Shown here piece after piece: positions 37,456 through 46,041 of a DNA stretch of 64,000 bases. The notes below the pieces were generated by a model. It made no database searches. It saw only the letters and a list, made by a program, of their open reading frames with translations, and was not told the DNA's origin. A program made the translations under genes and the position numbers. Positions within the stretch are counted from its first letter, which is position 1. Each line of letters begins with the position of its first letter. Origin of the DNA: Kitasatospora cheerisanensis KCTC 2395 (lineage in GTDB: Bacteria; Actinomycetota; Actinomycetes; Streptomycetales; Streptomycetaceae); NCBI RefSeq assembly GCF_000696185.1, contig NZ_KK853997.1, positions 5,193,602 to 5,257,601 of the forward strand. The letters run 5' to 3'.

Positions 37456-38412
37456 CTACAGCCCGAAGCGGCGGCCGAGGTCGCCGAGGTTGCCCAGGTT
37501 GCCGAGGCCCGGGACGGCCTGGGCGGGCTGCTGGTGCGGGACGCCGGACTGTTCGCCGACGACGCCGACGGACCGCTCCGCCATGAGCGCCTCGGAGGAC
37601 TGCATCAGCACCTGGCCGGCGCCGATGAACTCGTACTGGTGCTCCTCGCCGCTCGCGCCGCCGATCCCGGTGAGGTGCCGGATGCCGCCGAGGACGCCGT
37701 GCAGGTAGCTGTGGTCGTAGTGGTGGCAGGGGGCGGGGCAGTCGGCCCAGCCGACCAGGGCCTGCGGGTCGACCCGGATCGGGGGTTCGACGAAGTGCAC
37801 GGGGCCGTTGGAGGCGGCGACGAACTTGCCGGTGCCGATCAGGGTGAGGAAGCCGGGGATGATCGACTGCTTGAGCCGCAGGCTGGGTTCGAAGGCCAGC
37901 AGGTTGCCCGAACGGACCGTCAGGTTGCCGTCCTCCAGGTCGTACGAGTTGAGGTCGTACGCGCGGTCGGCGAGCAGCAGCTTGCCGCGGCCCTCGGCGA
38001 CCACCCAGTCGGAGGCGTGCAGCGGGGAGTTGAAGTTCTGTTCGAGGACCCGGTCGAGGACGCCGCGGCCGATCCCGGAGAAGCGCATCTCGCCGTAGTA
38101 GGCGATCATCTTGCCCTTCTGCAGGTAGTACGCGCCGTTCAGGTCGACCGAGAAGCAGTACGGGTTGACGTTGTCGTCGGCGGGCAGCGAGTGCGGGTCC
38201 CAGACCTGCGGGCCCTCGCCGCCGGGCGCCTGGAGCAGCGGCGCCCCGAACTGCCCGCCCGGCGGCGGGAGCTGGGGGGCCGGCATGCCGACCTGGGTGG
38301 CCTGGTACGACTGCTGGTACTGCTGCTGGGAGTACCCGGGCGGCGGGGCCTGCGGCGGGTACGGCGGCGGCTGCTGGCCGTACGGGTTGTTGGGCTGCGG
38401 GGGGTAGGACAT
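37456..38412 (-). CDS. AIM24 family protein with Pro/Gln-rich N-terminus
   Basis: A 318-aa protein with a disordered N-terminal region of about 90 aa (MSYPPQPNNPYGQQPPPYPP, then Gln/Tyr repeats), then an AIM24/TIGR00266 beta-helix domain (YYLQKGKMIAYYGEMRFSG, GNLLAFEPSLRLKQ) and a Gly/Leu tail. The start overlaps the stop of the next AIM24 gene (TGATG). Last gene of a three-gene operon. The molecular role of the family is unknown. Confidence 0.88.
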   Translation of the reverse strand: MSYPPQPNNPYGQQPPPYPPQAPPPGYSQQQYQQSYQATQVGMPAPQLPPPGGQFGAPLLQAPGGEGPQVWDPHSLPADDNVNPYCFSVDLNGAYYLQKGKMIAYYGEMRFSGIGRGVLDRVLEQNFNSPLHASDWVVAEGRGKLLLADRAYDLNSYDLEDGNLTVRSGNLLAFEPSLRLKQSIIPGFLTLIGTGKFVAASNGPVHFVEPPIRVDPQALVGWADCPAPCHHYDHSYLHGVLGGIRHLTGIGGASGEEHQYEFIGAGQVLMQSSEALMAERSVGVVGEQSGVPHQQPAQAVPGLGNLGNLGDLGRRFGL

Positions 38413-39062
38413 CAGAGCTTCACCTCGCTGGCCTGCACGTACACCATGCCCTGTCCGGAGAGTTCGAGCTGGAAGGCCTCGCCGGAGCCGCGTCCGATCA
38501 TGTCGCGCCAACCGAGGGCGCTGGAGAGCTTGTTGGTGACCTGGCCGCGGTGCGCGACGTAGGCCTGCGGGTCGACGTGGACGGGGAGGCCGGGGGAGAT
38601 GGGGAGTTCGACGACGCCGCCGTGGGCCATCACCGCGACCGCGCCCTTTCCGCTGAGCTGGGTGGTGAACAGGCCCTGGCCGGTGACCTGGCCGCGGACC
38701 ACGCCCATCAGGCCGCCCTGCTGGCCCATGAACATGGTGGACTGCTGGAGGCTGCCCTCGAAGGCGAGCAGCCGGTCCGCCTCGACGTACAGGGTGTCGC
38801 CGACCAGGTCGATGACGTGGACGTGGTGCCCGCCGTGGCCGAACATCACGGTGCCGTGGCCCTCGACGGTCATCAGCGGGGTGTCCTCGTTGGCGACCCG
38901 GCGGCCGATCATCGACATGACGCCGCCCTGACCGCCCATCAGGTTGGGCTGGAAGGTGACCTCGCCGGTGTAGCCGAGCATCGAGCCGCGCTGGGACAGG
39001 ACCCGCTGGCCGGGCACGATCTGCGCCGACACCATCTTGTTGTTGATCCGGGTGAAGGCCAT
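38412..39062 (-). CDS. AIM24 family protein
   Basis: A 216-aa single-domain AIM24/TIGR00266 protein (GQRVLSQRGSMLGYTGEVTF, ADRLLAFEGSLQQSTMFMGQ, ISPGLPVHVDPQAYVAH). It is coupled to both neighbours by TGATG overlaps. Paralogous to the two flanking genes. Confidence 0.9.
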   Translation of the reverse strand: MAFTRINNKMVSAQIVPGQRVLSQRGSMLGYTGEVTFQPNLMGGQGGVMSMIGRRVANEDTPLMTVEGHGTVMFGHGGHHVHVIDLVGDTLYVEADRLLAFEGSLQQSTMFMGQQGGLMGVVRGQVTGQGLFTTQLSGKGAVAVMAHGGVVELPISPGLPVHVDPQAYVAHRGQVTNKLSSALGWRDMIGRGSGEAFQLELSGQGMVYVQASEVKL

Positions 39063-39700
39063 CAGGCGTCGCCTCCGAAGGTCAGGCGCTCGGAGGGCTG
39101 GACGTACACCAGGCCCTCGCCGGTGAACTCGACCTGCATGGCCTCGCCGCCGCCCTCGCCGATCAGCGTGGTCCAGCCGGCGCCGGACTTGAGGGCGCGG
39201 TTCAGGTTGCCGGTGTGGGCGACGTACGCGCCCGGGTCGACGCGCAGCGGCAGGCCCTGGGCGACCCGCAGGATCACCGCCGGGCCGCGCGAGGTGACGG
39301 CGGCCCAGCCCTGGCCCTCGACCTTGGTGGTGAACAGGCCGTTGCCGCTCGCCATGCCGTTCAGGCCGGTGAAGGAGGTGCCGGTGCGCAGCGTCGCCTC
39401 GGTGCAGAGCAGGTTGTCGGACTCGACGAACAGCGTCTCGCCGTTCAGCCGGACCAGATTGATCTCGGTGGCCTGGTCGGCGAAGAAGCAGGTGCCCTGC
39501 CCCTTCACCTCCATGACCTCCATGCGCTCGCCGGTGAGCCGGCGGGTGACCATGCCGCGCAGGCCGTCGCCGCCACCGGAGAGCTTCTTGAAGCCCATCT
39601 GTCCGGTGTAGGCGACCATCGAGCCGTTGCGTGCCTTGACGGTGTCCCCGGCGAGATCGACGGCGAGGACCTTTGACCCCTGGAGTCGGAACTGTGCCAC
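39062..39700 (-). CDS. AIM24 family protein
   Basis: A 212-aa AIM24/TIGR00266 protein (MAQFRLQGSKVLAVDLAGDT, VKARNGSMVAYTGQMGFKKL, PLRVDPGAYVAHTGNLNR). First gene of the trio, read from a promoter in the 94-nt gap behind DUF2127. Confidence 0.9.
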   Translation of the reverse strand: MAQFRLQGSKVLAVDLAGDTVKARNGSMVAYTGQMGFKKLSGGGDGLRGMVTRRLTGERMEVMEVKGQGTCFFADQATEINLVRLNGETLFVESDNLLCTEATLRTGTSFTGLNGMASGNGLFTTKVEGQGWAAVTSRGPAVILRVAQGLPLRVDPGAYVAHTGNLNRALKSGAGWTTLIGEGGGEAMQVEFTGEGLVYVQPSERLTFGGDA

Positions 39701-39719
39701 GTCCGGGAATGTAGCGGCC

Positions 39720-39752
39720 CCCGCCCCGGTGTGGGGAGGGGGCCGGGGCGGG
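39720..39752 (-). terminator. Hairpin between DUF2127 and AIM24 genes
   Basis: CCCGCCCCGG (39720-39729) pairs perfectly with CCGGGGCGGG (39743-39752). It probably ends the DUF2127 transcript. Confidence 0.5.
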
Positions 39753-39794
39753 CTGGTACCCGTTCGGTACGAAACCCGGACATCGGACGCGGCG

Positions 39795-40571
39795 TCAGGC
39801 GGCCTGCGGGAGCGCCCCCGCGGAGGTCTCGACCTCCAGCAGCGAGGCGGAGTGGCGCTCGGCCTCGAAGGCGGCGCGGCCGCCGCGCAGGCCGAACAGC
39901 CGCTTGGAGAGCATGATCCAGAGCACCGCGGCGATGTTCAGCAGCAGCGTGCAGATCTTCAACGCGCTGACGTGCTCGCTCAGTTCGTAGCCCTCCAGGG
40001 GCAGGAACATGGCGGTGGCGACCACGGTCAGGTACTCGGCCCAGCGGTGCCCCCACCACAGGCCGAACGCCTCGACGATCTCGATCAGCGCGTAGACGAC
40101 CAGCGCGACGGCGACGTAGACCAGCGTGTTGTGCCGGTACTCGAAGGTCTTGCGGATGGTGTCGACGATCGGCGAGTGGTCGAGGTCGTAGTGGAAGTGG
40201 TCGGTGACCGGCTTGAAGACGGTGAGGTTCTCGTCGAAGATCCGGCGGACCGCGTCCTGGCTGTTGGAGAACTTCCACACCGCCCAGGCCGCGACCACGA
40301 TCAGCAGCCCGCGCAGCAGCCGCTCGACGGCGAGGAAGCGCAGGATGAACAGGTCGCGCAGGGCCTTGCCCCGGGGCACCAGCGGGGCGTCCTCGGCGGG
40401 GCCGGAGCCGTGCGGCTCGCCGAGTGCGAAGTCGCCGCAGCGCAGGCAGCGCCAGGCGGTGCCGAGGGCGGTGGCGGCGTGCAGCCGCTCGCGCAGGTCG
40501 GTCTCGTCGGGCGCGTAGGTGATGTGGCCGCGCCGGGCACAGGTGTGCCGGTCCCAGTCTCGTTTCCGCAT
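39795..40571 (-). CDS. DUF2127 family membrane protein
   Basis: A 258-aa protein with an N-terminal domain carrying possible metal ligands (HTCARRGH ... RCLRCGDFAL) and four membrane segments (GLLIVVAAWAVWKF, TLVYVAVALVVYALIEIVEA, LTVVATAMFLPLEGYEL, ICTLLLNIAAVLWIML) of the DUF2127 type. Function unknown. Divergent from the DUF3817 gene. Confidence 0.85.
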   Translation of the reverse strand: MRKRDWDRHTCARRGHITYAPDETDLRERLHAATALGTAWRCLRCGDFALGEPHGSGPAEDAPLVPRGKALRDLFILRFLAVERLLRGLLIVVAAWAVWKFSNSQDAVRRIFDENLTVFKPVTDHFHYDLDHSPIVDTIRKTFEYRHNTLVYVAVALVVYALIEIVEAFGLWWGHRWAEYLTVVATAMFLPLEGYELSEHVSALKICTLLLNIAAVLWIMLSKRLFGLRGGRAAFEAERHSASLLEVETSAGALPQAA

Positions 40572-40735
40572 GGTGTGCTTCCCCCGTCGGTCCGCGGGCC
40601 TGGCGGTCAGGCCGCGCGCAGCACAGCAGGATAGGGGGTCCGGGGTCGGCTCAGGAGGCGGGTCGGTGATAATAGGCCTGGTTTGTGCATCCGTTCACAA
40701 GCCCAGCCGCCCGCCGTGCCCTGTGAGGAATCCCC

Positions 40736-41059
40736 GTGAAGAGCATCGCCGCCGTCCACCGCCTGCGCCTGGTCTCCGGGCCCGAGGGCCTGTCGTTCAT
40801 CCTGCTGCTGGTCTGCTCGGTGCTGAAGCGCACCACCAGCTTCAACGGCGTCCCGGTGATGGGCGCGATCCACGGCGCGCTGTTCGTGCTGTACGTGATC
40901 TTCCTGGTGCTGGCGTACCAGGCCCGCCGCTGGGAGCCGAAGCGCGCGCTGGTGCTGTTCGTGCTGTCGGTGCTGCCCACCGGCGGCTTCTTCGCCGAGC
41001 GGATGCTGGCCAAGGAGGAGCGCGGTGAGTTGGACGCCGCGGAGCCGGCGACCGCCTGA
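40736..41059 (+). CDS. DUF3817 family membrane protein (copy 1)
   Basis: A 107-aa integral membrane protein with three helices (SFILLLVCSVL, ALFVLYVIFLVLAY, ALVLFVLSVLPTGGFF) and the family pattern IHGALFVLYVIFL. GTG start with a GAGGAA site. It ends in AAEPATA, the same seven residues that end its paralogue at 43816. Confidence 0.88.
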   Translation: MKSIAAVHRLRLVSGPEGLSFILLLVCSVLKRTTSFNGVPVMGAIHGALFVLYVIFLVLAYQARRWEPKRALVLFVLSVLPTGGFFAERMLAKEERGELDAAEPATA

Positions 41060-41075
41060 CGGCGGAACGTGGTGC

Positions 41076-41114
41076 GCGGCGGTCGGGCCTCCTCGTGAGA
41101 GGCCCGACCGCCGC
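41076..41114. terminator. Bidirectional terminator, DUF3817 / M4 protease
   Basis: A perfect 16-bp stem GCGGCGGTCGGGCCTC (41076-41091) with its complement at 41099-41114 and a CTCGTGA loop, between convergent genes. Confidence 0.8.
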
Positions 41115-41140
41115 GGGCTTTGTGCGCTACCCGGTGGGGG

Positions 41141-42793
41141 TCAGCTGACGTTGACGCCGGTCCAGGCGGCCGCGACCGCGTTGTACTGGGTCGAGCCGGA
41201 GCCGTACAGGTCCTTCGCCGCGTTCAGGGTCGCGGTGCGCGCGGCCTTGTAGTTGGTGGTGGAGGTCATGTAGACCGTCAGCGCCCGGTACCAGATCTGG
41301 GTGGCCTGGGCCCGCCCGATGCCGGTGACGGCGGCGCCGTTGTAGGTCGGCGAGTTGTAGCTGACGCCGTTGATGGTCTTCGCGCCGCTGCCCTCGGCCA
41401 GCAGGTAGAAGAAGTGGTTGGCGACGCCGGACGAGTAGTGGACGTCCTTGTTGCCGACCGTGGAGGACCAGTAGTCCGCGGACGCGCCGTCCTTGGAGGG
41501 CTTGTCCATGTAGCGCAGCGGCGTGCCGTTGCCGTTGATGTTGATCAGCTCGCCGATCAGGTAGTCCGGCACGTCCTTCGACAGGTTGGCGTAGAACTCC
41601 ACCATCGAGCCGAAGATGTCCGAGGTCGCCTCGTTCAGGCCGCCGGACTCGCCCGAGTAGTTCAGGCCGGCGGTGTTGGAGGTGACGCCGTGGCTCATCT
41701 CGTGGCCGGAGACGTCCAGTTCGGTCAGCGGGTGGGTGTTGCCCGAGCCGTCGCCGTAGGTCATGCAGAAGCAGCTGTCGTCCCAGAACGCGTTGACGTA
41801 GTTGCTGCCGTAGTGGACCCGGCTGTACGCGCCGACACCGTCGTTGCGGATGCCGCTGCGGCCGAAGGTGTTCTTGTAGAAGTCCCAGGTGACGGCCGCG
41901 CCGTACTGGGCGTCCACGGCCGCGGACTCGCCGTTGGAGGCGGCGCCGGAGCCCCAGGTGTTGGTGGTCTTCGAGTAGACCGTGCCCTTGCCGGAGGTCT
42001 TGCCGGCCAGGGTCGAGGTGTACTGGCCGCCGCGGGTGGCGTCCTTCAGCGTGTAGGTGCTGCCGGACAGCGTGGTGGTCAGCGAGACGCTGCCGACGAA
42101 GACGCCGTTGCCGGTGCCGGTCGCGTTGGCGGTCTGCACCTCCTCGTGGGCGGACAGGACCGCGCCGCTGTCGGCGTCGGTGACCAGCAGCTGGCGGCTC
42201 GGGGTGCCGTCGGCGCGCATGCCCTCGACGGTGGTGCGGTAGGCCAGGCGCGGGGCGCCGTCGGCGGCCCAGATGACCAGCTCGGCGTTGCCGCTGGCAC
42301 CGGTGACGGAGGTGAGGGCGGCCTCGTCGGCGTCCTTGGATATGCCGACGGTGGACTGCACCGCGCCGGTCGCCTTGCTCGCGGCCTGAGCGGCCGTCAG
42401 CTTCGGGCTCAGCGAGGCGGGCGCCAGGGTGCCGGCGACGGCCTTGTCGGAGGACTTGACCTTGCCCTTGGCGTCCTGGTGCACGACCAGGTCGCCGCCG
42501 AGCACGGGAAGCCCGTCGTAGGTGCGCTCGTAGCGGAGGTGGCGGGTGCCGTCGGCGTCGACGATGGCGTCCTTGACCACCAGCTTCTCCTGGGCGCCCA
42601 GGCCCAGGGCCTTTGCGGCGGAGGGGGCCTGCGCGGCGGCCAGCGCCAGCAGTTCACCGCGGTGCTGGCCCGCGGAGTTCTGGGCGGCGGCCGGGTTCGG
42701 GGCGGCCTGTGCGATCCCGGCACTCACCTGGATCGCACCGGCCAGCAGGGCCGAGGCAGAGAGAACGGCTCCGACAGCGAGCTTTCGCTTCAC
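41141..42793 (-). CDS. Secreted M4-family (thermolysin-like) metalloprotease
   Basis: A 550-aa preproenzyme. The signal peptide is MKRKLAVGAVLSASALLAGA and following, cut near AQAAPN. FTP and PepSY-type propeptide regions fill residues about 40-220. The catalytic zinc site is HEMSH at 364-368 with Glu388 in GGLNEATSD, and the transition-state His lies in KDVHYSSGVANH. The thermolysin C-terminal domain reaches the end; no extra binding domain follows. Exported proteolysis for nutrient supply or aerial growth is likely. Confidence 0.95.
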   Translation of the reverse strand: MKRKLAVGAVLSASALLAGAIQVSAGIAQAAPNPAAAQNSAGQHRGELLALAAAQAPSAAKALGLGAQEKLVVKDAIVDADGTRHLRYERTYDGLPVLGGDLVVHQDAKGKVKSSDKAVAGTLAPASLSPKLTAAQAASKATGAVQSTVGISKDADEAALTSVTGASGNAELVIWAADGAPRLAYRTTVEGMRADGTPSRQLLVTDADSGAVLSAHEEVQTANATGTGNGVFVGSVSLTTTLSGSTYTLKDATRGGQYTSTLAGKTSGKGTVYSKTTNTWGSGAASNGESAAVDAQYGAAVTWDFYKNTFGRSGIRNDGVGAYSRVHYGSNYVNAFWDDSCFCMTYGDGSGNTHPLTELDVSGHEMSHGVTSNTAGLNYSGESGGLNEATSDIFGSMVEFYANLSKDVPDYLIGELININGNGTPLRYMDKPSKDGASADYWSSTVGNKDVHYSSGVANHFFYLLAEGSGAKTINGVSYNSPTYNGAAVTGIGRAQATQIWYRALTVYMTSTTNYKAARTATLNAAKDLYGSGSTQYNAVAAAWTGVNVS

Positions 42794-43255
42794 GTACGGG
42801 TTCCTTCCGGATCAACCGCAAGCGCGGTTCGCACCTCGTTCCGGGGCACCGGGGGTCAGTGCCTGCTGGGGCGGAGACGGGTGCTGACGTGCAGCTCCGT
42901 GCGGTCAGGCGACGGTCGCCGGTGGGGTGGGGCCGGCTGCGTCGAACGGGGCTGGGCAGAAGCATGACAACGGTTCAAATCCCGGAACAGCACCCCGGCA
43001 ACTATTGGCAAACTCTCGCCAGCGCCCCGGCAATGGAACGGTCAGGAAATCGGAGGTTTCACTGCGAACCACGCCGTGCGGACTGGGATGCGGCCCAACT
43101 CCCGTGCTTTCACTGAATAGTGACGGAATATGCGGTGTAAAAGGCCGCCGCGCCCCGGCGGTTGTCTGTTTGGCGCGATCCCGCCAACAAGCGGGCCTTG
43201 TCCACCATCGTGGACACCTGCTACCCCCGTCCCGCCCCGCGGGTACGGTGGGGGC
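42794..43255. other. 462-nt divergent region without a gene
   Basis: Lies between the M4 protease (minus) and MarR gene (plus). No ORF with proper codon use. The right half is AT-richer than the surroundings and contains the inverted repeat TCACT-GAAT-AGTGA (43110-43123). Close to the MarR GTG is TACGGT (43247-43252 approximately) at a leaderless-type distance of about 6 nt. The inverted repeat is a candidate MarR operator. Confidence 0.45.
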
Positions 43256-43795
43256 GTGCCCAAGCCCCTCGCCCTCGACTTCGACCCGATCGCCCGCGCC
43301 GACGAGCTCTGGACCCGTCGCTGGGGCAGCGTGCCGGCCATGGCGGCGATCACCTCGGTGATGCGCGCCCACCAGATCCTGCTCTCCCGGGTCGACGCCG
43401 TGGTCAAGCCCTACGGCCTGACCTTCGCCCGCTACGAGGCCCTGGTGCTGCTCACCTTCAGCCGCTCCGGCGAGCTCCCGCTGTCCAAGATCGGCGAGCG
43501 GCTGATGGTCCACCCGACCAGCGTCACCAACACCGTCGACCGCCTGGAGCGCGCCGGACTCGTCGCCCGCCGCCCCAACCCGCTCGACGGCCGCGGCGTC
43601 CTCGCCGCCATCACCGACCGCGGCCGCGAGGTCGTCGAACGCGCCACCCGCGAGCTGATGGCCGTCGAATTCGGCCTGGAGGGCTACGACGAGGACGCCT
43701 GCCGCGAGGTGTTCGACCTGCTGCGCCCGCTGCGGGTCGCCGCCGGCGACTTCGACCTGCCGCACCAGGAGGGCCCCGGCCGGGAACGGGCGTAG
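43256..43795 (+). CDS. MarR-family transcriptional regulator
   Basis: A 179-aa winged-helix protein (LTFARYEALVLLTFSRSGEL, KIGERLMVHPTSVTNTVDRL, RRPNPLDGRGVLAAIT). GTG 43256 is chosen: TACGGT lies about 6 nt upstream and there is no Shine-Dalgarno site. It is followed after 20 nt by the second DUF3817 gene, and may regulate the divergent protease or icmA. Confidence 0.9.
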   Translation: MPKPLALDFDPIARADELWTRRWGSVPAMAAITSVMRAHQILLSRVDAVVKPYGLTFARYEALVLLTFSRSGELPLSKIGERLMVHPTSVTNTVDRLERAGLVARRPNPLDGRGVLAAITDRGREVVERATRELMAVEFGLEGYDEDACREVFDLLRPLRVAAGDFDLPHQEGPGRERA

Positions 43796-43815
43796 GGCCG
43801 GTTACCCTCGATGCC

Positions 43816-44145
43816 ATGAAGCAGAGTGTGCTGACCCGCTACCGTGCCATGGCCTACATCACCGGCGTCCTCCTGATCCTGCTCACCGTCGGGGTGATCG
43901 CCAAGTACGCCCTGGACATGTCGGGCGCCGCGGGCTTCACCACCGCCGTCGGCATCGCGCACGGCTGGCTGTACGTCGTCTACCTGGTGCTCGCCTTCGA
44001 CCTCGGCACCAAGGCCAAGTGGCCGATCGGCAAGCTCGCCTGGGTCCTGCTGGCCGGCACCATTCCCACCGCCGTGTTCTTCGTCGAGCGCAAGGTCAGC
44101 CGCGACGTCGCCCCGCTGATCGCCGCGGAGCCGGCCACCGCCTGA
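43816..44145 (+). CDS. DUF3817 family membrane protein (copy 2)
   Basis: A 109-aa membrane protein with three helices (YITGVLLILLTVGVIAKYAL, IAHGWLYVVYLVLAF, LAWVLLAGTIPTAVFFVE). Paralogous to the gene at 40736, sharing the centre (HG.LYV.YLVLA) and the terminal AAEPATA. TACCCT lies 7 nt before the ATG, so it may have its own leaderless promoter. Confidence 0.88.
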   Translation: MKQSVLTRYRAMAYITGVLLILLTVGVIAKYALDMSGAAGFTTAVGIAHGWLYVVYLVLAFDLGTKAKWPIGKLAWVLLAGTIPTAVFFVERKVSRDVAPLIAAEPATA

Positions 44146-44169
44146 CGGCCCCGCCGCACCGACTCTGCC

Positions 44170-44200
44170 GGGCGCCCCTCCCGAAACGGGAGGGGCGCCC
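44170..44200 (+). terminator. Terminator after DUF3817 copy 2
   Basis: A perfect 14-bp stem GGGCGCCCCTCCCG / CGGGAGGGGCGCCC with an AAA loop, followed by TT, 24 nt after the stop. Confidence 0.8.
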
Positions 44201-44243
44201 TTCGCATGTCCGGGGCGCGTCCGGGGGGACGGCCATCGACAGG

Positions 44244-44282
44244 TAGTAGGACGTCCGAGTAAATTAGTAGGACATCCAAGTA
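44244..44282. promoter_or_regulatory. Tandem 18-bp operator-like repeat upstream of icmA
   Basis: TAGTAGGACGTCCGAGTA (44244-44261) and TAGTAGGACATCCAAGTA (44265-44282) match at 16 of 18 positions, with starts 21 bp apart. Each is itself near-palindromic around GGACGTCC or GGACATCC. The pair lies about 50 nt upstream of the icmA ATG, in an AT-rich patch that must also hold the promoter. Two dimers on one face of the helix is the natural reading. Confidence 0.6.
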
Positions 44283-44332
44283 GTTGTGCCGTCCACCCAC
44301 CGGGGCGGCCGCACGGAGCGGAGTCGGAGCCG

Positions 44333-46018
44333 ATGGACGCCGAGCAGATCGAAGCCGGCCGGCAGCGCTGGCAGCAGCGGTACGACAAGGCGCGCAAGCG
44401 CGACGCCGACTTCACCACGCTGAGCGGCGAGACCGTGGAGCCCGTCTACGGCCCGCCGGCCGGCCAGGAGGTCGAGGGCTTCGAGCGGATCGGCTGGCCC
44501 GGCGAGTACCCCTTCACCCGCGGCCTGCACCCCACCGGCTACCGCGGCCGCGCCTGGACCATCCGGCAGTTCGCCGGCTTCGGCAACGCCGAGCAGACCA
44601 ACGAGCGCTACCGGATGATCCTGGAGGCCGGCGGCGGCGGCCTCTCCGTCGCCTTCGACATGCCCACCCTGATGGGCTACGACTCCGACGACGCCCGCTC
44701 CCTCGGCGAGGTCGGCCACTGCGGCGTCGCCATCGACTCCGCCGCCGACATGGAGGTGCTGTTCAACAGCATCCCGCTCGGCGAGGTCACCACCTCGATG
44801 ACCATCTCGGGCCCCGCCGTCCCGATCTTCTGCATGTACCTGGTCGCCGCCGAACGCCAGGGCGTCGACCCCGCCGTCCTCAACGGCACCCTGCAGACCG
44901 ACATCTTCAAGGAGTACATCGCGCAGAAGGAGTGGCTGTTCGCCCCCGAGCCCCACCTGCGCCTGATCGGCGACCTGATGGAGCACTGCGCCAAGGGCAT
45001 CCCCGCCTACAAGCCGCTCTCGGTCTCCGGCTACCACATCCGCGAGGCCGGAGCCACCGCCGCCCAGGAACTCGCCTACACCCTCGCCGACGGCCTCGCC
45101 TACGTCGAACTCGGCCTCTCCCGCGGCCTCGACGTGGACGTCTTCGCCCCCGGCCTGTCCTTCTTCTTCGACGCCCACCTCGACTTCTTCGAGGAGATCG
45201 CCAAGTTCCGCGCCGCCCGCCGCATCTGGGCCCGCTGGATGCGCGACCACTTCGGCGCCAAGACCGACAAGGCGCAGTGGCTGCGCTTCCACACCCAGAC
45301 CGCCGGCGTCTCGCTCACCGCGCAGCAGCCCTACAACAACGTGGTCCGCACCGCGGTCGAGGCGCTCTCGGCCGTCCTCGGCGGCACCAACTCGCTGCAC
45401 ACCAACGCCCTCGACGAGACCCTCGCGCTCCCCAGCGAGCAGGCCGCCGAGATCGCGCTGCGCACCCAGCAGGTGATCATGGAGGAGACCGGCGTCACCA
45501 ACGTCGCCGACCCGCTCGGCGGCTCCTGGTACGTCGAGGCGCTCACCGACAAGATCGAGGCGCAGGTCGAGGAGATCTTCCGGCGCATCCTCGACAAGGG
45601 CAGCGCCGAGCACCCGATCGGCCCGATGACCTCCGGCATCCTGCGCGGCATCGAGGAGGGCTGGTTCACCGGCGAGATCGCGGAGGCCGCGTTCCGCTAC
45701 CAGCAGGGCGTCGAGAAGGGCGACAAGCGGGTCGTCGGCGTCAACTGCCACCCCCGCAGCGTCACCCCCGAGCTGGAGATCCTCCGGGTCAGCCACGAGG
45801 TCGAACGCGAGCAGGTGCGGGTGCTCGGCGAGCGCAAGGCGCGGCGCGACGAGGCCGCCGTCCGGGCCGGGCTGGACGCCATGCTCGACGCGGCCCGCTC
45901 CGGCGCCAACATGATCGAGCCGATGCTCCGGGCGGTCCGCGCGGAGGCGACGCTCGGCGAGATCTGCCACGCGCTGCGCGACGAGTGGGGCACCTACCGC
46001 GAGAACGCGAGCTTCTAG
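44333..46018 (+). CDS. icmA: Isobutyryl-CoA mutase large subunit
   Basis: B12-dependent interconversion of isobutyryl-CoA and n-butyryl-CoA, linking valine and fatty-acid metabolism. The 561-aa protein is the TIM-barrel half of an acyl-CoA mutase without a B12-binding domain, so it needs a separate IcmB. Residues that set specificity are Phe80 (RQFAGFGNAEQ) and Gln198 (DIFKEYIAQKEW), the isobutyryl-CoA pair, where methylmalonyl-CoA mutase has Tyr and Arg. The start has a GGAGTCGGAG ribosome site. MeaB and cobalamin adenosyltransferase are elsewhere in the window; icmB is not. Confidence 0.95.
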   Translation: MDAEQIEAGRQRWQQRYDKARKRDADFTTLSGETVEPVYGPPAGQEVEGFERIGWPGEYPFTRGLHPTGYRGRAWTIRQFAGFGNAEQTNERYRMILEAGGGGLSVAFDMPTLMGYDSDDARSLGEVGHCGVAIDSAADMEVLFNSIPLGEVTTSMTISGPAVPIFCMYLVAAERQGVDPAVLNGTLQTDIFKEYIAQKEWLFAPEPHLRLIGDLMEHCAKGIPAYKPLSVSGYHIREAGATAAQELAYTLADGLAYVELGLSRGLDVDVFAPGLSFFFDAHLDFFEEIAKFRAARRIWARWMRDHFGAKTDKAQWLRFHTQTAGVSLTAQQPYNNVVRTAVEALSAVLGGTNSLHTNALDETLALPSEQAAEIALRTQQVIMEETGVTNVADPLGGSWYVEALTDKIEAQVEEIFRRILDKGSAEHPIGPMTSGILRGIEEGWFTGEIAEAAFRYQQGVEKGDKRVVGVNCHPRSVTPELEILRVSHEVEREQVRVLGERKARRDEAAVRAGLDAMLDAARSGANMIEPMLRAVRAEATLGEICHALRDEWGTYRENASF

Positions 46019-46041
46019 CCGGGCCGAGCAGGGCGAATCCA

